This document shows positions 1 to 13,440 of a DNA stretch of 64,000 nucleotides, one piece after another. The DNA is taken from NCBI GenBank assembly GCA_028554795.2, contig CM068829.1:130278016-130342015 (forward strand), written 5' to 3'. The position numbers were made by a program, and so were the translations under genes. Under the pieces are notes generated by a model that was not told the origin of the DNA, made no database searches, and was given only the letters and a program-made list of their open reading frames with translations. Each line of letters starts with the position of its first letter. The stretch's first letter is position 1. This stretch comes from Sinohyriopsis cumingii. Its lineage: Eukaryota; Mollusca; Bivalvia; Unionida; Unionidae.

Positions 1-159
1 GCCTGATAGTAACTTCTGAGACAGGTTTCATTCACTCCCTTCAATGATTTTATTTCATTCTGCATTATAACGGACTATTTTACATGGTATTTATTTCATG
101 TGAACGGTGTGACATAAAGAATGTGTACCTTTTGCGAACGTTGTAGAGTAAAACATTCA
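1..159. other. Unassigned left flank
   Basis: AT-rich sequence before the first LINE. I see no coding frame, repeat or RNA gene in it. The LINE reading frame runs back only to a stop at 149-151, so the element's truncation point lies near 155-175. Confidence 0.4.
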
Positions 160-2063
160 AATTGCAAAACTCAGCTACTTCGGAATTACTGGGCGCATGT
201 TTGACTGGATCGAAAACTTCCTAACAGGTCGCAGAATAATCGCTAGAGTAGGAAACACCACCTCAAAAGAATACCCGCTTGAAAACGGTACCCCACAAGG
301 GAGTGTACTCGGTCCAACGCTATTCAACGTCATGATTAACGACCTTGACCTCAACCTAGCGACAAAACGGGTACATTTCCCAATTCGCTGATGACAGCGG
401 CATCTGGAGGGCCAGAAACCCTGCTAGCAATCAAGTAGTCAAAGAAATCCAGAAAAGCCTAGATAACATAGAGAGATGGGCAGATAAATGGGGTTTTAAG
501 ATCTCACATGAAAAAACGGTAGCAATAATCTTCTCCACTAAACGCAATAACCAGATAATTTACCCCAACTTATATATTCAAAATCAGTTAATCAAATATG
601 CTAAGGTAGTAAAATTCCTAGGTATGTTCTTGGATAATCATGTAACTTGGAAACACCAGATTGAAAAACTAATTCAAAATTGCAATACAGATATTAATCT
701 CTTAAGAAATCGTAGAGGGACCACCTGGGGATCCAATCAAGAAACCTTATTAACCATCTATAGATCACTTATAAGTCGAAGCTAGATTATGGATGCCAAG
801 TTTACAACTCAGCGAAACAAACATTACTGAACAAACTGGATACCATCCAAAGGAAAGCATTATCTGTTTGCACTGGCACTCTACCATCGACATCATTGGA
901 AGAACTTCAAGTCCTCACCGGTTAACTGCCATTGAAAGTAAGAAGACAGGAAATGCTCCTCCGATACTCGAATCGATTAACAAATCACCCGGACTCGCAT
1001 GCCACAAAAGTAACCATTAGCAAATGCAACAAACCGTTTAGCCGCAAACTAGTTCCTAACCCACCAGGTGACAAACAAATCCTAGAACTCAGGGAAAAGC
1101 TGCCACCACTTGCTCTACAAGAAGAGTACACTCCCTTCCCTGACCCCACCCTTTGGACAAACCCTATCCCTAGGATCAAAACTAGAGTCACCAATTATGG
1201 AAACAAATTGGAACAAGAATCTAAACTCAAAACCCACGTAGCAATGAAAATACAAGATACCTACTCTTGCTTCGTAAATATTTTCACTGACGGATCCAAA
1301 ACAACTTTACCCCCCAGAACAGCAGCTGAAGTGGTTATTCCCGAATTCAGCATACAAATGGGATCCAGATTACCAGACCATTGCTCTACTTTCACCACAG
1401 AGTTCTGAGCAATAATGCAATCATTAAAATGGATTAAAGACCAAAAAGTTCCAAAACCAGTTATCATCAGCGACTCACTTAGTGTAATAGAATCCATCAA
1501 ATCTCACAGCACCAAATCAAGAGATCAAGTCTTGGGTAGAGCTTTCTATATGCTTAAAGAATTATCCACAGCGGATCAGATAGTTGAATTCGTGTGGATA
1601 CCCTCGCATATAGGAATCCCTGGTAACGAGCTAGCCGACAAAGTCCCAAAAAAACATGTTAGGGAACCCTAACCCTGCCCCACTCAGATATAGCATAACA
1701 GAAGCCCGAAGCAAAACAAGAAACTATATTAACCAGAAATGGCAGGAGCACTGGAACTCCACTACCAAAGGCAGGATACTCTACTCCATTATAAAAGAAA
1801 CCATTAGGTCCATCAAACCACCCAAAGTGAACAGCCTGGACCAAAAAATTATGAATCGCATCGTAACCGGAAAAACAAAATTAGCAGGAAGTTTTGGCAA
1901 ATATCTAGGACCCAAGCCTGCTAATATCATTGCTATCACTGCAAAACCATTGAAGACCTGCCACATATATTCAATAGCTGCTCAAAATATCAGGAAGCTA
2001 GAATGGAATTTCAAAAGGCCCCCAAAATATGGATCGCATACCACTTACCCAAATTTCCTTTAA
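160..2063 (+). mobile_element. I/Nimb-type LINE ORF2 remnant (RT + RNase H)
   Basis: This is the 3' half of a non-LTR retrotransposon ORF2. In order it shows the fingers/palm of a reverse transcriptase (FDWIENFLTGR at 200-232, GTPQGSVLGP near 289-318), the catalytic box QFADDSG at 381-401, the thumb (KFLGMFLDNHVTWKHQI near 610-660), and an RNase H domain: FTDGSK near 1285, SDSLSVIESI near 1470-1500 and IPSHIGIPGNELAD near 1597-1640. A C-terminal tail ends at the stop at 2061-2063. An RNase H after the RT is typical of the I superfamily (I, Nimb, Ingi). The endonuclease and early RT are missing, as expected from 5' truncation. The frame is lost near 370-380, 783, 933 and 1660, and a TGA interrupts RNase H at 1406-1408. 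Not active; clade assignment is inference. Confidence 0.9.
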
Positions 2064-2400
2064 AATAATAACACCATCATAAATATGACCTACCAAAACA
2101 TACTTAAATTCCTAGACACATCCAAGATAAAAGAAAAAATATAAAACACCCTAAAAAAATAAAATATACAAACCGACCGCACTAAAAAATAAATTTCCAC
2201 TAGCAGATGGGCACCCTTGACATGTCCTGGGGAACCTGAGTACTCAGCAAGGGTGTCCCTCTAGCTTAAAAATAACAACCTATAAAACATACATAACCCA
2301 CCCAAATACTCTCTAAAACCAGATTAATATACATAGACGGGCGCTTTTGATACGTCCCTTGGGACCCGTCTTCTTAAATCCCAAATATATCCTTAAAAAT
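2064..2400 (+). repeat. LINE 3' UTR with two related hairpins
   Basis: Directly follows the LINE stop codon. Hairpin 1 (2209-2259) pairs GGGCACCCTT with AAGGGTGTCCC and contains the perfect palindrome CTGAGTACTCAG at 2236-2247. Hairpin 2 (2335-2371) pairs AGACGGG with CCCGTCT and has an inner GTCCC/GGGAC stem at 2354-2358 and 2361-2365. The two 5' arms and loops resemble each other, so one is probably a duplicate of the other. In some LINEs the 3' hairpin is what the reverse transcriptase recognises; that role here is inferred. The exact 3' end was not located. Confidence 0.5.
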
Positions 2401-4956
2401 CAACAAAAATAATATTTATTTTACAAAAATCTTCTCTGATCTCCTCCTAGCCCGAACATGAAAGACAGCCAAAGTAATACTGCTGCTTAATTCTGTGATA
2501 CAGACCATACTAACACTAAAGCCGCACATAATTTTCCATCCAATGCAACCTAGTTCATCTTTAGAACAATTTCAAACACAAGAACCAAAACTCAATATTC
2601 GTGCAACTACATCCATTTAGAAAAGACCCTGGAATGAGTGGAATCCTGCCTGCAGATGGTCGCCTGCCTTCCTTGTCACTACCTCCCTTGCCTCAGTCGG
2701 ACACAAATAAGCGTGCAACGCGCGCGTGATACACCTAACATAAATAAAAGCAAAAATAAATGAATAGCGAGTGGCACTATGGTGTCAGAATCCTTACACA
2801 ATTCTATCAAGAGGCCTACAAGAACTACCCAGTCCAGCAGCTAGTAGAAGCAGCTAACTACATTTATACGCTACACAGCTACCATTTCCCGAAATTACCT
2901 GAGAGGAAATAGGACTGCGGAGAAATGTAAAGAAGGAGAAGAAAAACGGGGAACTTTTGCTTAAAAAGCCCTTCTAAGGACTACCAATATTGCCTCTTAT
3001 CCAGGGAACCATTTTGGCTTGGTATCCCGTTTCGATAAAACTATTTACTAACTTGATCCTTGAATCCACCGCTTCAAAATTCAAACCTTTTATGACCTAA
3101 CAGTGGCCAAACTTTTTATATGTTGCTCAGACATATTAGTTATTAAAATTTTGTAGGGCATCTACAACGTACACTATGTACTAGAATTTTGACGATTGTT
3201 AGGATGTAGGAAAATTTTACAACTTGTTTTGATTTGACCCAATTGCACAGGTGGCTAACATTATTGGCATTTTTCTTATTGTCCATTACTACAACTAGAC
3301 TAAATTTGACTAAGTACGGGCTGGCGTTCTTGGGAGTGCACGACATCCATGGCTGTCTTGCCTAGTTCCTTGCCCTCTTGCCTCTCTCGGACATCGTATA
3401 ACGGCGGAGATGTGGAACAATTTCCAACCGCCTAAAGCTAGGTGTCCCGATGTGACGTCATCGTTGCGACCAATCGCAATGGGCATTACATACTGCTTGG
3501 GTCGACACCTAGTACAGTCAATAACGGACCGAAATCAACTCTTTGTTAACAAGAGTGTGTGTTGGGCCCATTCACACTCATGAAAGCCCTTCATTAAGGT
3601 AGCTAGAGACATTTAGTCCTACGACCTGACGGCTAAATTAGCAGTGCTTCTTGAGTACATAAACGCCTGGGGGATGTGGCACTAATTCCTTCGCCCATGA
3701 ACATTTAGCATCCCGCTGTGCGGAAATAAACCCGTCGCACATGCCCTTTTGAGCGCACGCGACGTAAATCGAAGTAATCATTCAATCAATCAATTCAAAT
3801 TATTCCCAGAGTTCCATACATTTCATATAAAAATCTGCACACTATCAGAATGTTATTATCACGTGACAATAACTGTCGATATTTTGTTCAGCAAATTGCT
3901 CTAAAAGGTTAAGTGAAAGACTTGAATTACCAGGAATTTTCTATGGCAAAATGTGGGGTCGAAAAGAGTCCCCATAAATGAGAAGAAAAAATAACCGATA
4001 AAATCTCAACAGGAAATGATGTGTATATTTTCCAAAAGTGTTATTTAGCAATTGCCCTCGTCTGACGTCACGCATCACGACATCCTATCTAAGAAATAGA
4101 ATTTCCCCCCCCCCCATCCCCCCCCCCATCCCAGCTTTGGATAGATTATACCATGCTGGCTTAGGACATTACGTTTCACTGACAGAAGATGGTGTTCCTA
4201 GTGGAAAAGTACCTAATGCTTTGATAGAAAATCACTCGTGCAGCTGAAACGACGGTGTAGAGATGTCAGCATGGGAGGAAATCTAAAAGATTTCATCAAA
4301 GGTAAGAAAAAAAAATTGACATGAAACTTACAAAATTAGGCAATACACAAGTGATATAAAGCAGACATAAACCTTGAAATACCAGTTAATTCATGTGAAA
4401 TTTAAAAAAAATACACATAAAAATTAAACACAGGTGGAAAAAAACACAGCAAAAACAACATAGTTCTATGACATTATTTTTTTTCTTCTTATTACATGGA
4501 CCTAAGTTAACTAAAATGATCTCGAATTATTCATGATTACATTCTGACGCATCCGGTATTACACCGCTACCCTGCGTAACGAAGAGAAACTATTTCTCAT
4601 ATGACGTCATACCTACACAGACCGTTTGACACCGAGGTCAGCCTTGTTTGGAGTTGTCATTTTCAGTTAATGGTGGTGTTTAGGAGGGGGAAAACAGAAA
4701 TAAATTAACAATATGACTGTTAGATCTTCTGGCTCACTGCTTAAAATTGACATATTTTCTGTCACCTTTTGCAGATTCCATAAAAGAGGAATGCCACATA
4801 AGAGCAGACGTTTCTGCCTATCGTGTCCATTCAGAACTATTTTCGTGTACCTGGGACAATAAGGCGGCGGAAGAATACAAAGTCAAAATCAGAATATTCT
4901 CTTTCTTTGCAGTCGTGACATATGTGGTGCACCCCGCCCGAAGCGAATAACGAAAC
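2401..4956. other. Non-coding stretch, no gene seen
   Basis: AT-rich. Holds C-tracts at about 4105-4131 and several TGACGTCA-like hexamer cores (near 3453, 4063, 4604), which may be chance. A short motif CTTGCCTC..TCGGACA occurs near 2680 and 3377 and may be the trace of an old repeat. Open frames at 4038-4247 and 4747-4950 are short and resemble nothing I know. Confidence 0.4.
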
Positions 4957-6719
4957 ACATCAAAATTGAGGGAAGGGCTAATTACAATTATATATAAAGG
5001 GAAGGGAGATAGGGAAGATTTAAAAATTTGGAGGCCCATCTCCCTCCTAAATACAGACTATAAAATATTAAGTAGGATACTTGCAAATACAATTAAAAAA
5101 GGAATAAACCAAATAATAAATGTAAATCAAACATGTGGGGGAAAAGGAAAAAACATACAAAGTAACAATTTAAACATAAAAACCATAATTAATTTTTTTA
5201 ATGAAACAGGTGCGAAATGTGCTTTTCTACTTTTCGACCAGGAAAAAGCTTACGATAGAATTGAACATAACTACATACAAAAAGTATTAGAAAAATTTGG
5301 TTTTGGAAACAATTTTCTAAATTGGACAAAAATCCTGTACACCAACATATCTGCAAGGGTACAGGTAAATGGGGCCATAAGGGGTAAATTTGACAAAGAT
5401 CAGTGAGGCAAGGTTGCCCACTATCAAAACATATTATATGTAATAGCAAATGAAATTCTAAGCATAAAATTTAGAACCAGCAAAGGAACTGAAGGTATCA
5501 AAATTCAGAATTTAAAAGAGGAATTTAAGATGCTCCAACACACAGATGATTGTACCAATTTTATTAAGGATCCAAATTCCTTTAAATACTTAGAAAAGGA
5601 ATATAATTCATTTGGAAAAGCATCGGGATAAAAAATTAACCATGAAAAAACAGAAATACTAAAAATAGGAAACTGGAGGGGAAATCACCCTGGATCACCC
5701 GCACCTAATTAAGGACACGGTAAAAGCATTAGGAATTTTCTTCGGAAAAATCGAAGTAAAAGAAAACTGTAAAAAGGTGTCAAAACAAATAAATGAAAGT
5801 ATCAAAATCTGGGCACTTACGCCAATTTGCTTAATGGAGCGCGCGCAAGTAGCAAAATCTTATTTATATTCAAACCTAAATTATCTTCTAAACTCTGTAG
5901 ATATAGCGAACAAAATCCTGGATAAAATAGATAATGGAATTATAAAATATATATGGAACTTTAAAACACACTACGTAAAAAACACTACTTTGTATAGATC
6001 TAAAAATAGGGGAGGACTGGCCTTACCAAGTCCCATCTTAATAAAATGTACTAATATTTTAAATAGATTCAAATATCTAAAAAGCCAACCGTCAACTCCT
6101 TGGGAGGCTTTATATATTTATTGGTTTGGTTTTTCAATGAAAAATAGGATGGATGTTTATAAAAATAATAAACTAGTGAAAAAACTAGAGGTGCCAAGAT
6201 CATTTAGAGGCATAAAAGAGCTATTATGCAAATATAGGGAAAATAAGGAAATATGGGAAATTGATGCCAAAAAAAACATATAATTGGATTAGAGAAAATT
6301 TAACCTTTAGGATAAAAAATAAAGTAGATGAAGAAAATATAGGGGTAAATTGGGAAAGGGTCTGGGGACACCGGGCCACCATCGACTCACTGAAAATACA
6401 GAGTATGCTCTTCAAATACCTCCATAACTCATGGCTGACTGGTGAAGTAGCGATCAGATGGAGGAGGATACGAATTAATATGAAATGCCCTATGTGCAAA
6501 GTAGCCAATTTTACCAAATATCATGCCATAGAACAGTGTGAGACCAGAAAACAATTTAGGATTAAATTAATAATGGAAATACACAAAAAAGAAAAGTATA
6601 AAAGAAATCAATTATAATATTTAGATGGAAATTTTGATGAACAATTACTAAGAAAAGTTACGGATTACATAATTACAACAATGAAGACATGTGGCCAAGT
6701 GATAACAATTAAAAAATAA
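4957..6719 (+). mobile_element. Tx1/L1-type LINE ORF2 remnant
   Basis: Reverse transcriptase and C-terminus of a Tx1/L1-group LINE. Visible parts: WRPISLLNTDYKILS near 5031-5075; motif A FLLFDQEKAYDRIEH near 5223-5267; motif B VRQGCPLS at 5402-5425 (out of frame with motif A); the catalytic box as HTDDCTNF near 5538-5560, where the usual YADD tyrosine is replaced; KINHEKTEI near 5632-5660; a thumb and a long connector; and a zinc-knuckle-like CPMC...H...C near 6484-6540. The frame resumes beyond a stop at 6615-6617 and closes at 6717-6719. In-frame stops at 5629-5631 and 6615-6617 and frameshifts near 5400, 5690 and 6260 show it is dead. The 5' part (endonuclease, ORF1) is absent, consistent with 5' truncation. 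The AWR-xSLL-TDYKILS style of motif is the basis for the clade call. Confidence 0.9.
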
Positions 6720-8534
6720 CGTATGAACGTAACAACATTTTTTCGATAACTAAATTAATTTAAAACCAAGGATAATCAATTAACTTAACTAAAATGTAAA
6801 ATAAAAGTGTATTTTTTTTTGTTTTTGTTATTTAAATTTTTGTCTTCTTTTTTTTTCTTTTCAAAAATTGAATTAATAAAATTTTTTCAAGTACTTTATC
6901 TGCAGTTATGGGTCTATCCTAAAATCAAATTACTATTTAGATGGGGAACAGGGACCCCTATGGGGAAAAGTACGTGATAATGACATCATAGGGCTATGTC
7001 ACATGGCGCCACGCGAAGTGAACAGGCCTATGAAAGAGTCAGGAAAAACGTCCCCATAGGGAATACACTCACACAACAATACATGAAAACCAAGTTCCAA
7101 ATCTTTCTCCTCTTATAGTAATACCTTCCTACTGTACAGCTCCCTTACTATACAGAGTTTTCCCCTTTAAATGGGAATCTAAACCCTTTAGAATTTTTTT
7201 TTGCAATACACTAATAAATAAAAAGACGCAGCCAATTCGAGTTGGGAGATATACATAAAAAATAAAGATAGTATTGACACCACCCGAACACAGCTGACAT
7301 CATTTCCCAAAACTAGTAATGCGAAGAACAACACATCATATAACACTCATGATACATTAGGAATTTTTTTTTATGTAAAACCTTAGTACACCGTTACTTC
7401 GCCCAGATTCTAAATTATCTAACCAGACTAAATAAATACAATTTTAAAAATTTGATCCAATAATAAGATCTTAGAACAACTGGGAAAATTTGAAATAGAT
7501 GGCTATCCCGACACAAAAACAAAGTATAGCACACATACAATACAGCATATACATAAATAGCACACATGGGATACTGGGAGACCTCTAGCCAAGGTCAACT
7601 AAAAAGAATAGGGAAGGAATCCCGAGTTAGGTGATGGAAACCAATTCGGATGAACAACCCTAGAGAATACACTAGGGAAATAAAAAATACCCCGTCAAAA
7701 TTCTTAAAAATCTTTTTGACCTAAATTCTTTTGAATAAAGTAGACAAACAACACATCTGAGGGGGACACAATTACACATAACACACCTTTTATTTTTTTG
7801 GACAAGTGGAGGGGGACATCTATCTGGTGCCCCCTCCCCCCCCAAAAAAAAAAAAAAATTGATGTGCATTCGGGCAACATCTTTTGATGTTATTTCACGA
7901 CCTGAAGCAAACGGTAGAGCAATGTTCCAATCACTATCATTGAAGTCGTGAGAAGAGAAAGCGACACATGGGGCCAAGTTGAATGGCGTGGTGTTAAACG
8001 TTTTTAACAAGACTATGGGAAGGGTACAAGAAAAGATATATGGACTTTAATATGTGATAAATATGTATCCTTGCCTGATAAAGATTAAATTCTTAGCACA
8101 TGTAAAAGTATTCGAAACCTATTATTTTTCTCAAATACGAATTTTTTTAATAGCACAATATGAAAAATCATCTTATTCATACACGTTTCTAGTAATACCT
8201 TAGCGAATGTAATACTATAAGGTCGTTGCTAAGTTCAAACGTTTGTCGGATTATGAGCAATGATTGATAATGGAAACGAAACCGAAGTCTCCAAATTCTT
8301 TCCGAATTTCTCCATCAAACTCAAGCACATAACGAACCGAGTGTGAATGTTGTTTTCTTGCGTGGGCAACTAAATTAATTATGAACGAATGATCTAAAAT
8401 TTATCGTCAATAAAACTAGAGCAACTTTAATTTAGTAGGTCACCATCGGAATACCCGATTTATTTTTATACTGTGCAAAGGTTCGGGATCAATATAAAAA
8501 AGATCTCTTTAGTTCATTTCAAATATATTTTCAT
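6720..8534. other. Non-coding stretch after the Tx1 LINE
   Basis: Very AT-rich; the first part may be the LINE 3' UTR, but I found no tail. A C/A homopolymer junction at about 7830-7858 and a T-run at 6813-6822 are present. The minus-strand frame 7672-8010 is driven by those homopolymers and is not believed. Confidence 0.4.
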
Positions 8535-8560
8535 GAGAGAGAGAGAGAGAGAGAGAGAGA
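8535..8560. repeat. (GA)13 microsatellite
   Basis: Uninterrupted GA dinucleotide run. Confidence 0.9.
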
Positions 8561-10458
8561 TTAAACAGTTTAGAGTTGAGTTTTCACCTGAAATCAGAAA
8601 GCTGCTATTTGAAAGCAAACTATTCTTTTTCGTATAAGATATTGCATGCTTCAATAAAACGAGAAGGTATGCAATACGTGTTAGTTAACAATCCAATGTT
8701 GACTTTTTCCGCAATAATAAAGTGCAAGCTTTTATTCGAGTAATAAACTGGACATAACCGAGTAAAAGCGGCCATACAATAAAGTCCCATAGTAATAGCT
8801 TGAAAAGCATGGCTTGGTATGACTACACAATTTGCGATAGTTTACCAAGAAGAAAAGAAAAAGAAAAAGAAAAAAAAAAGATTTAAAAAAAAGCAATCAA
8901 AAACAGGCAAAAATTATAGATTGCTTTCATGTTGTACGAATCAAAAAGCCTTTAGGTGTTCTGGCTGCAACGCAAACACCACAAAGTTCTTTTGGTTTCT
9001 TCACCAGCTTGGACAATCCCCTGCAATGGGAAGTATGCCACCTCAAGTTGAAATCAGCCAGTTTGTAGCAGAAACGCCTGCTCTTGATTTAATTTTTCAA
9101 TGGATTCTCAAATAGTAGCGGAAAATATAGAAATCGTAAAGCTGCAGCCAGCAACTCTAGTACTTATTTTGCAAACTTTTCATCTTTCGTTATAACGCAC
9201 ATCACAGCACAGTAATCTGTCAATCTATGAATTGGCCGCCATTGTTGAGTCAGAATCCATGGACAATATTCCAACACCCCAATTATTTCTCAGAATGGAA
9301 TTATCCAAGTTACGGATGTAATCTCTCATACCGGCCATTATATTGCAAAATACTCAAAATAAGGGTATGAACAGTCAATTTCTAAACAGGATTTGTGGTT
9401 TTCGATAAAATAAAATAAAAATATTTTTTTATTAAAAAAAAACAGCGAAAAGTGCAAGCTTATCTTAAGTGTATTGTATTATTTTATGCTAGGCCGTGAA
9501 TTACTGTATTTTCCAATTGAAATATTTATGATTATTCAAGGGAGTGAAATACAATAAATAATTTCACTGCGGCTTCGAGACTATTATAACCAAGAAATTA
9601 AAGCTATTTTTAGACGCTTGCGTAGGCAAAAGGTAAGGAGGCGCCTGCAAGCAGACGAACCAAGCTCATATACATTAATGTGCATATTTTTTTCTTCAGT
9701 TTTTAATGTGCTGTTTTGCCTTGAAAATTATGAAGGAGAATCATGTTACTATTTATAACTTCTGTTTGTATATAAACAATTCAAAGCAGAACGTAAACCG
9801 TAAATCGCTCATATTATCGTGAAGGATACTTCAGTCTGCTATACCTATTGCTAGCCCATACATCTGAGCATAAAATAAAAAAGAAAATTGATTGTTCCAA
9901 GTAAATAACGGATATATTTCATCTCGTGATTAAAAAATAAAAATAAAGTATTTTCACCCACTCGATGAAATATAACTGGGTGAAAAACTCAATCAATATT
10001 CTTTGTATTATTTACTGCCGTGAAAACTGTACCGGTAACGCCACCTAACACTTTAAAAGACATCACTGCTGTTATGTGACTTCAGGTAGAGGTAAGCATG
10101 AATAACTTCATCTGTTTGTTCGTAATTAAAGGTGGACGGAGTCTTTAAGTACATTTGAGTGATGATGAAGATTTTAATAATATTCAATACTTAATTTGTA
10201 AAATTATGTTGCTTGATGTATAAAATTAATAGGTAGTTTCGTAGACGTATGTGAGCTCTGCCTGGTGTAGCGTGATATCATGAGGGGACGCATAGTGACT
10301 GGAGCGCGTTCATTGCTGAGTTGGAAGAAATATTTGCTTATATTATCGTTGAATTTAAATTATGAGTAGGTATCTGATATATTTTTTTTAAAGATTAATA
10401 CATTTTACGACTGTGAAAATAATCTATGACGAATATTAAGATCACTACTTACATGCCT
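8561..10458. other. Non-coding stretch, no gene seen
   Basis: AT-rich with an A/G-rich low-complexity run at 8850-8900. The 98-codon plus frame at 8819-9115 begins in that run and its remainder shows no family resemblance, so it is not called as a gene. Confidence 0.4.
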
Positions 10459-10624
10459 AAGATTCAGCCAATGTGGGCATGTGAGAAAGCTTGCCAGTAG
10501 CTTCTCGTGGGTCGGTGGTTCTTTCCGGGGTTTTCCGGGTTCTTCCTACACCATTAATACTGGCCGCCATGTATATCCTATTGTGCTGAAAAATGGCGTT
10601 AAACCCCACAACAACAACAACAAC
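10459..10624 (+). mobile_element. SINE-A copy 1, 5'-truncated
   Basis: Body and tail of the tRNA-derived SINE described at 23281-23529. It retains the GCTTGCCAGTAGCTTCTCG block, the GGCCGCCATGTATA block, AAATGGCGTTAAACCCC and a clean (CAA)5-like tail, but lacks the tRNA head. Well preserved, so a relatively young copy. Confidence 0.85.
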
Positions 10625-12966
10625 TATTTACATGCATTTTTCGCTATTTTCAGTAATAGTGCATGCGCAATATACTGGAAGATAATGGCGAAGGTTATAG
10701 GCACTTCCAGAACCACCATTTTAAACTGTTTACAATTATATATTTTCTTTTCATTCGACCCCATTCAAGCCTCGCTATCCATTATAAATATGTTACTAAA
10801 TAAATGCTGAAAAATATTTGTGAGAATCTTTGTTTTGCCTGGCCAACTGGCATGCACGTCGGCCACTGCACACAAAAATCGTCCATCCGATTATACGTCA
10901 TTACAAATTCAGTAACACGTATATATCAATGTTATTGATATTTGCTCTTTGACCCCATACGGAGCATAGGGGAGAGAACAACAGCAACAACAAAAAGTCC
11001 TTCTTGCAGATGGTTACCGTACCGGAAAGATTACTAAGTTTGGTGAAAGTCTACAAGCAATGTAAGATGAGCGGAGTTACAGACAGCCCAAAAAATATCC
11101 CAATATCAACACACTCAAAAATGCGTAGGTATCAAATATGTTCGATCGGCACATAAAATTCTGATGTCTAAAACTATATGTCAGCGGAAAATTTGGTAGC
11201 GCTAAATCCGGCTGGAACCGGTCTGATTTTGTAACAATTCTGAATCAATACATTAATGTACAATAGTTGCTAAGCACTGCAGAAACAATAAATTGTAAAA
11301 TAATACCATCCAGAATGGAGACAGGTGTATAATTACTAATTTCCTCATAAAGATGGGGGGGGGGGGGCGGAAACTGAAATTTATGTTTAGAAGGTTTAGA
11401 AGATTAGATCACGCAAGGGCCTCAATAATAATCGAATGAGTCATATTCGTAGAAGAGTTTCCTTCATCCGATTAAACCCGGAAAACCATACTCGACTCTA
11501 CTCTATATGTCTGACAGAATCAGCGCACACATATTGTTTAGAACGAATTTCTTTGCCATTGGCTTTTATTATACTACGTATGTGATCAGTTTGAAAAATA
11601 GACAGATAATATAAAATGAATTTAAAAGATTGAGAGAACGTGCTCCAAATATCATTTTTATGTTTCTAATGTGGTCTAGCAATGCTCTTAATTTTATTAA
11701 CTGATTTAATTTTTGTTTTGTTTTCTATCGAGCCATATATTAATATCTTAAGGATCACCAAGCGTTTCCTTTCCTTCCAAACAACTGTCACTCATAAACA
11801 GGAAACGGAAAAAGTAAATTTAAAAAAGAGATCTTCCCTTTTTATAATAAGAACAAGTGTCATTCGTACTGAGATGTCAGAATATCACGGAGGTTATATA
11901 GTAGAAATAGTCGCGTTTGTCTCACGTAACTGAAAAAAATATTTAAACACGTTGTAAGTTTTCGTTTTAAAAATATTTTTGTTTATTTCTCTCATTCATC
12001 TTTACGTTAAATTAAATTCAAAATTTAAAACAAACGAAAAACTTAGAATCTCACAATGAGGTAAGTGTATGATGGTGAAACATGTATACTCTAACCGTGT
12101 CTCTTCTTGGATGCAAGAAACAATAAAACATGTATTCAGTCAGAATGTAGATCCATCCTCAACAACATCATCAAATTATGAAAGAAAGTTAATTTGTAAT
12201 ATTTGATTGTTTCAATTGTGCATATCACATATTTGCAAGACAATTCAACAACTCATTCATCACCAACCCCTTTCCAACCACACCCATCGCGTTTCCGTTC
12301 CCACATTCCAATTTACAAAATCATGGAATTAAGCCCAAAAGTGAATAAGCACATCTAATTTTGACCATTTTTGAGAATCTATCATGATAAACCTTTGGTT
12401 TATGTGACCATTGCTCCATTTGTGCATGAAACTCTTAATAGTTTTATGGTAAAATTCACAGAGCGTTGCTACATGCATGGAACATGTATTTTTGGAGAAA
12501 AAAGTTCAATGCTGAGTTACTCGATTATACGCGTGAACTAGAGGACTGTGGAGGAATGAATAGTTAAGGTTTTAAATGTAAAGATCTGAATATGCAATCC
12601 ATCAATTACATTCGGTTGAGTGGAGGCATACGATGTCAGTGTAGTGTCAGCCTCATGATACGTGTGGGGGGAAAAACAACTAAAGAATCGAGTTCAGTGA
12701 TGACATATGGGCTGTCTTCGGGCGACATGTTATGGAATTAAGCCCAAACGCTATGAATACGTTTTCATATGTTCTCGCTTGTTTCTGAGTTTGCTTCCCC
12801 AACTGGAGTTTATCTCAAAGCAACAATGACGGATCAAAGCTAGGCATCTATTCCTGCTGCAGAGGTGGCGTAAGTTTTCTCAACCCAAGAACGAGGTTCT
12901 TGTCGCTTTCTCGAACAATGTTCTTGAGATTATTTTCGTGCCAATAACCTTGTTCTCGTGTCTCAT
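10625..12966. other. Non-coding stretch, no gene seen
   Basis: AT-rich, with a G-run at 11356-11367. A 17-bp string ATGGAATTAAGCCCAAA occurs twice, near 12323 and 12731, in the same orientation; I cannot assign it. The 83-codon frame at 11682-11933 has no recognisable domain. Confidence 0.4.
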
Positions 12967-13196
12967 CCATGGCCGAGTGGTCTAAGGCGATCGTCTTTAC
13001 AAATGAATGACATCTCAAGTCAGTCCACGTTGGTTCGAGTCGAGGCTTGGACAAAGTAGGCATGTCAGAAAGTTTTCCAGTAGGTCCCCTTGCGTCAGTG
13101 GTTCTTCACATGTTTTTCCCAGGCTATTCCTCCAAACATATGCTGGATGCCATGTGCTGAAAAAAATGGCGTTAAAGCCAAAAAACCAAACCAAAC
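12967..13196 (+). mobile_element. SINE-A copy 2, full length, diverged
   Basis: Begins with the tRNA-like head (box A as TGGCCGAGTGGTCTAAGGCG, box B as GGTTCGAGTC) and runs through the degraded body to AAATGGCGTTAAAGCC and a CAAA-rich tail. More diverged than copies 1 and 4. Confidence 0.8.
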
Positions 13197-13204
13197 TCTC
13201 CAAA

Positions 13205-13440
13205 TGCCCTGGGTAGCTACGTTGTCTAAGGCGGTCGCCTTTACATATCACATACGAATCACGTCAGTCTGCGTGGGTTCAAGTCTTTAATTGACCATGG
13301 TGGTCTTGAGATAAAGTTTGCCAGTAGTTTACCTTGAGTAGCGTTTTATTCCCGGGTTCTTCCAGACATTTTTTCCCGTGTTCTTCCGCCACCAAATAAT
13401 CTGGCCGCCATGTATAGCTGAAAAATGGCGTTAAACCCTC
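13205..13440 (+). mobile_element. SINE-A copy 3, tandem to copy 2
   Basis: Same orientation and starting within 10 bp of the tail of copy 2. Head: GTTGTCTAAGGCGGTCGCC; box B: GGGTTCAAGTC. The body ends in CTGGCCGCCATGTATAG and AAAATGGCGTTAAACC. Adjacent copies suggest insertion into a tail or a dimer that moved as one unit. Confidence 0.8.

Noticed and set aside
8819-9115. 98-codon frame with a lysine run
   Set aside because: Starts in an A/G homopolymer-like tract; the rest has no domain and no splice evidence.
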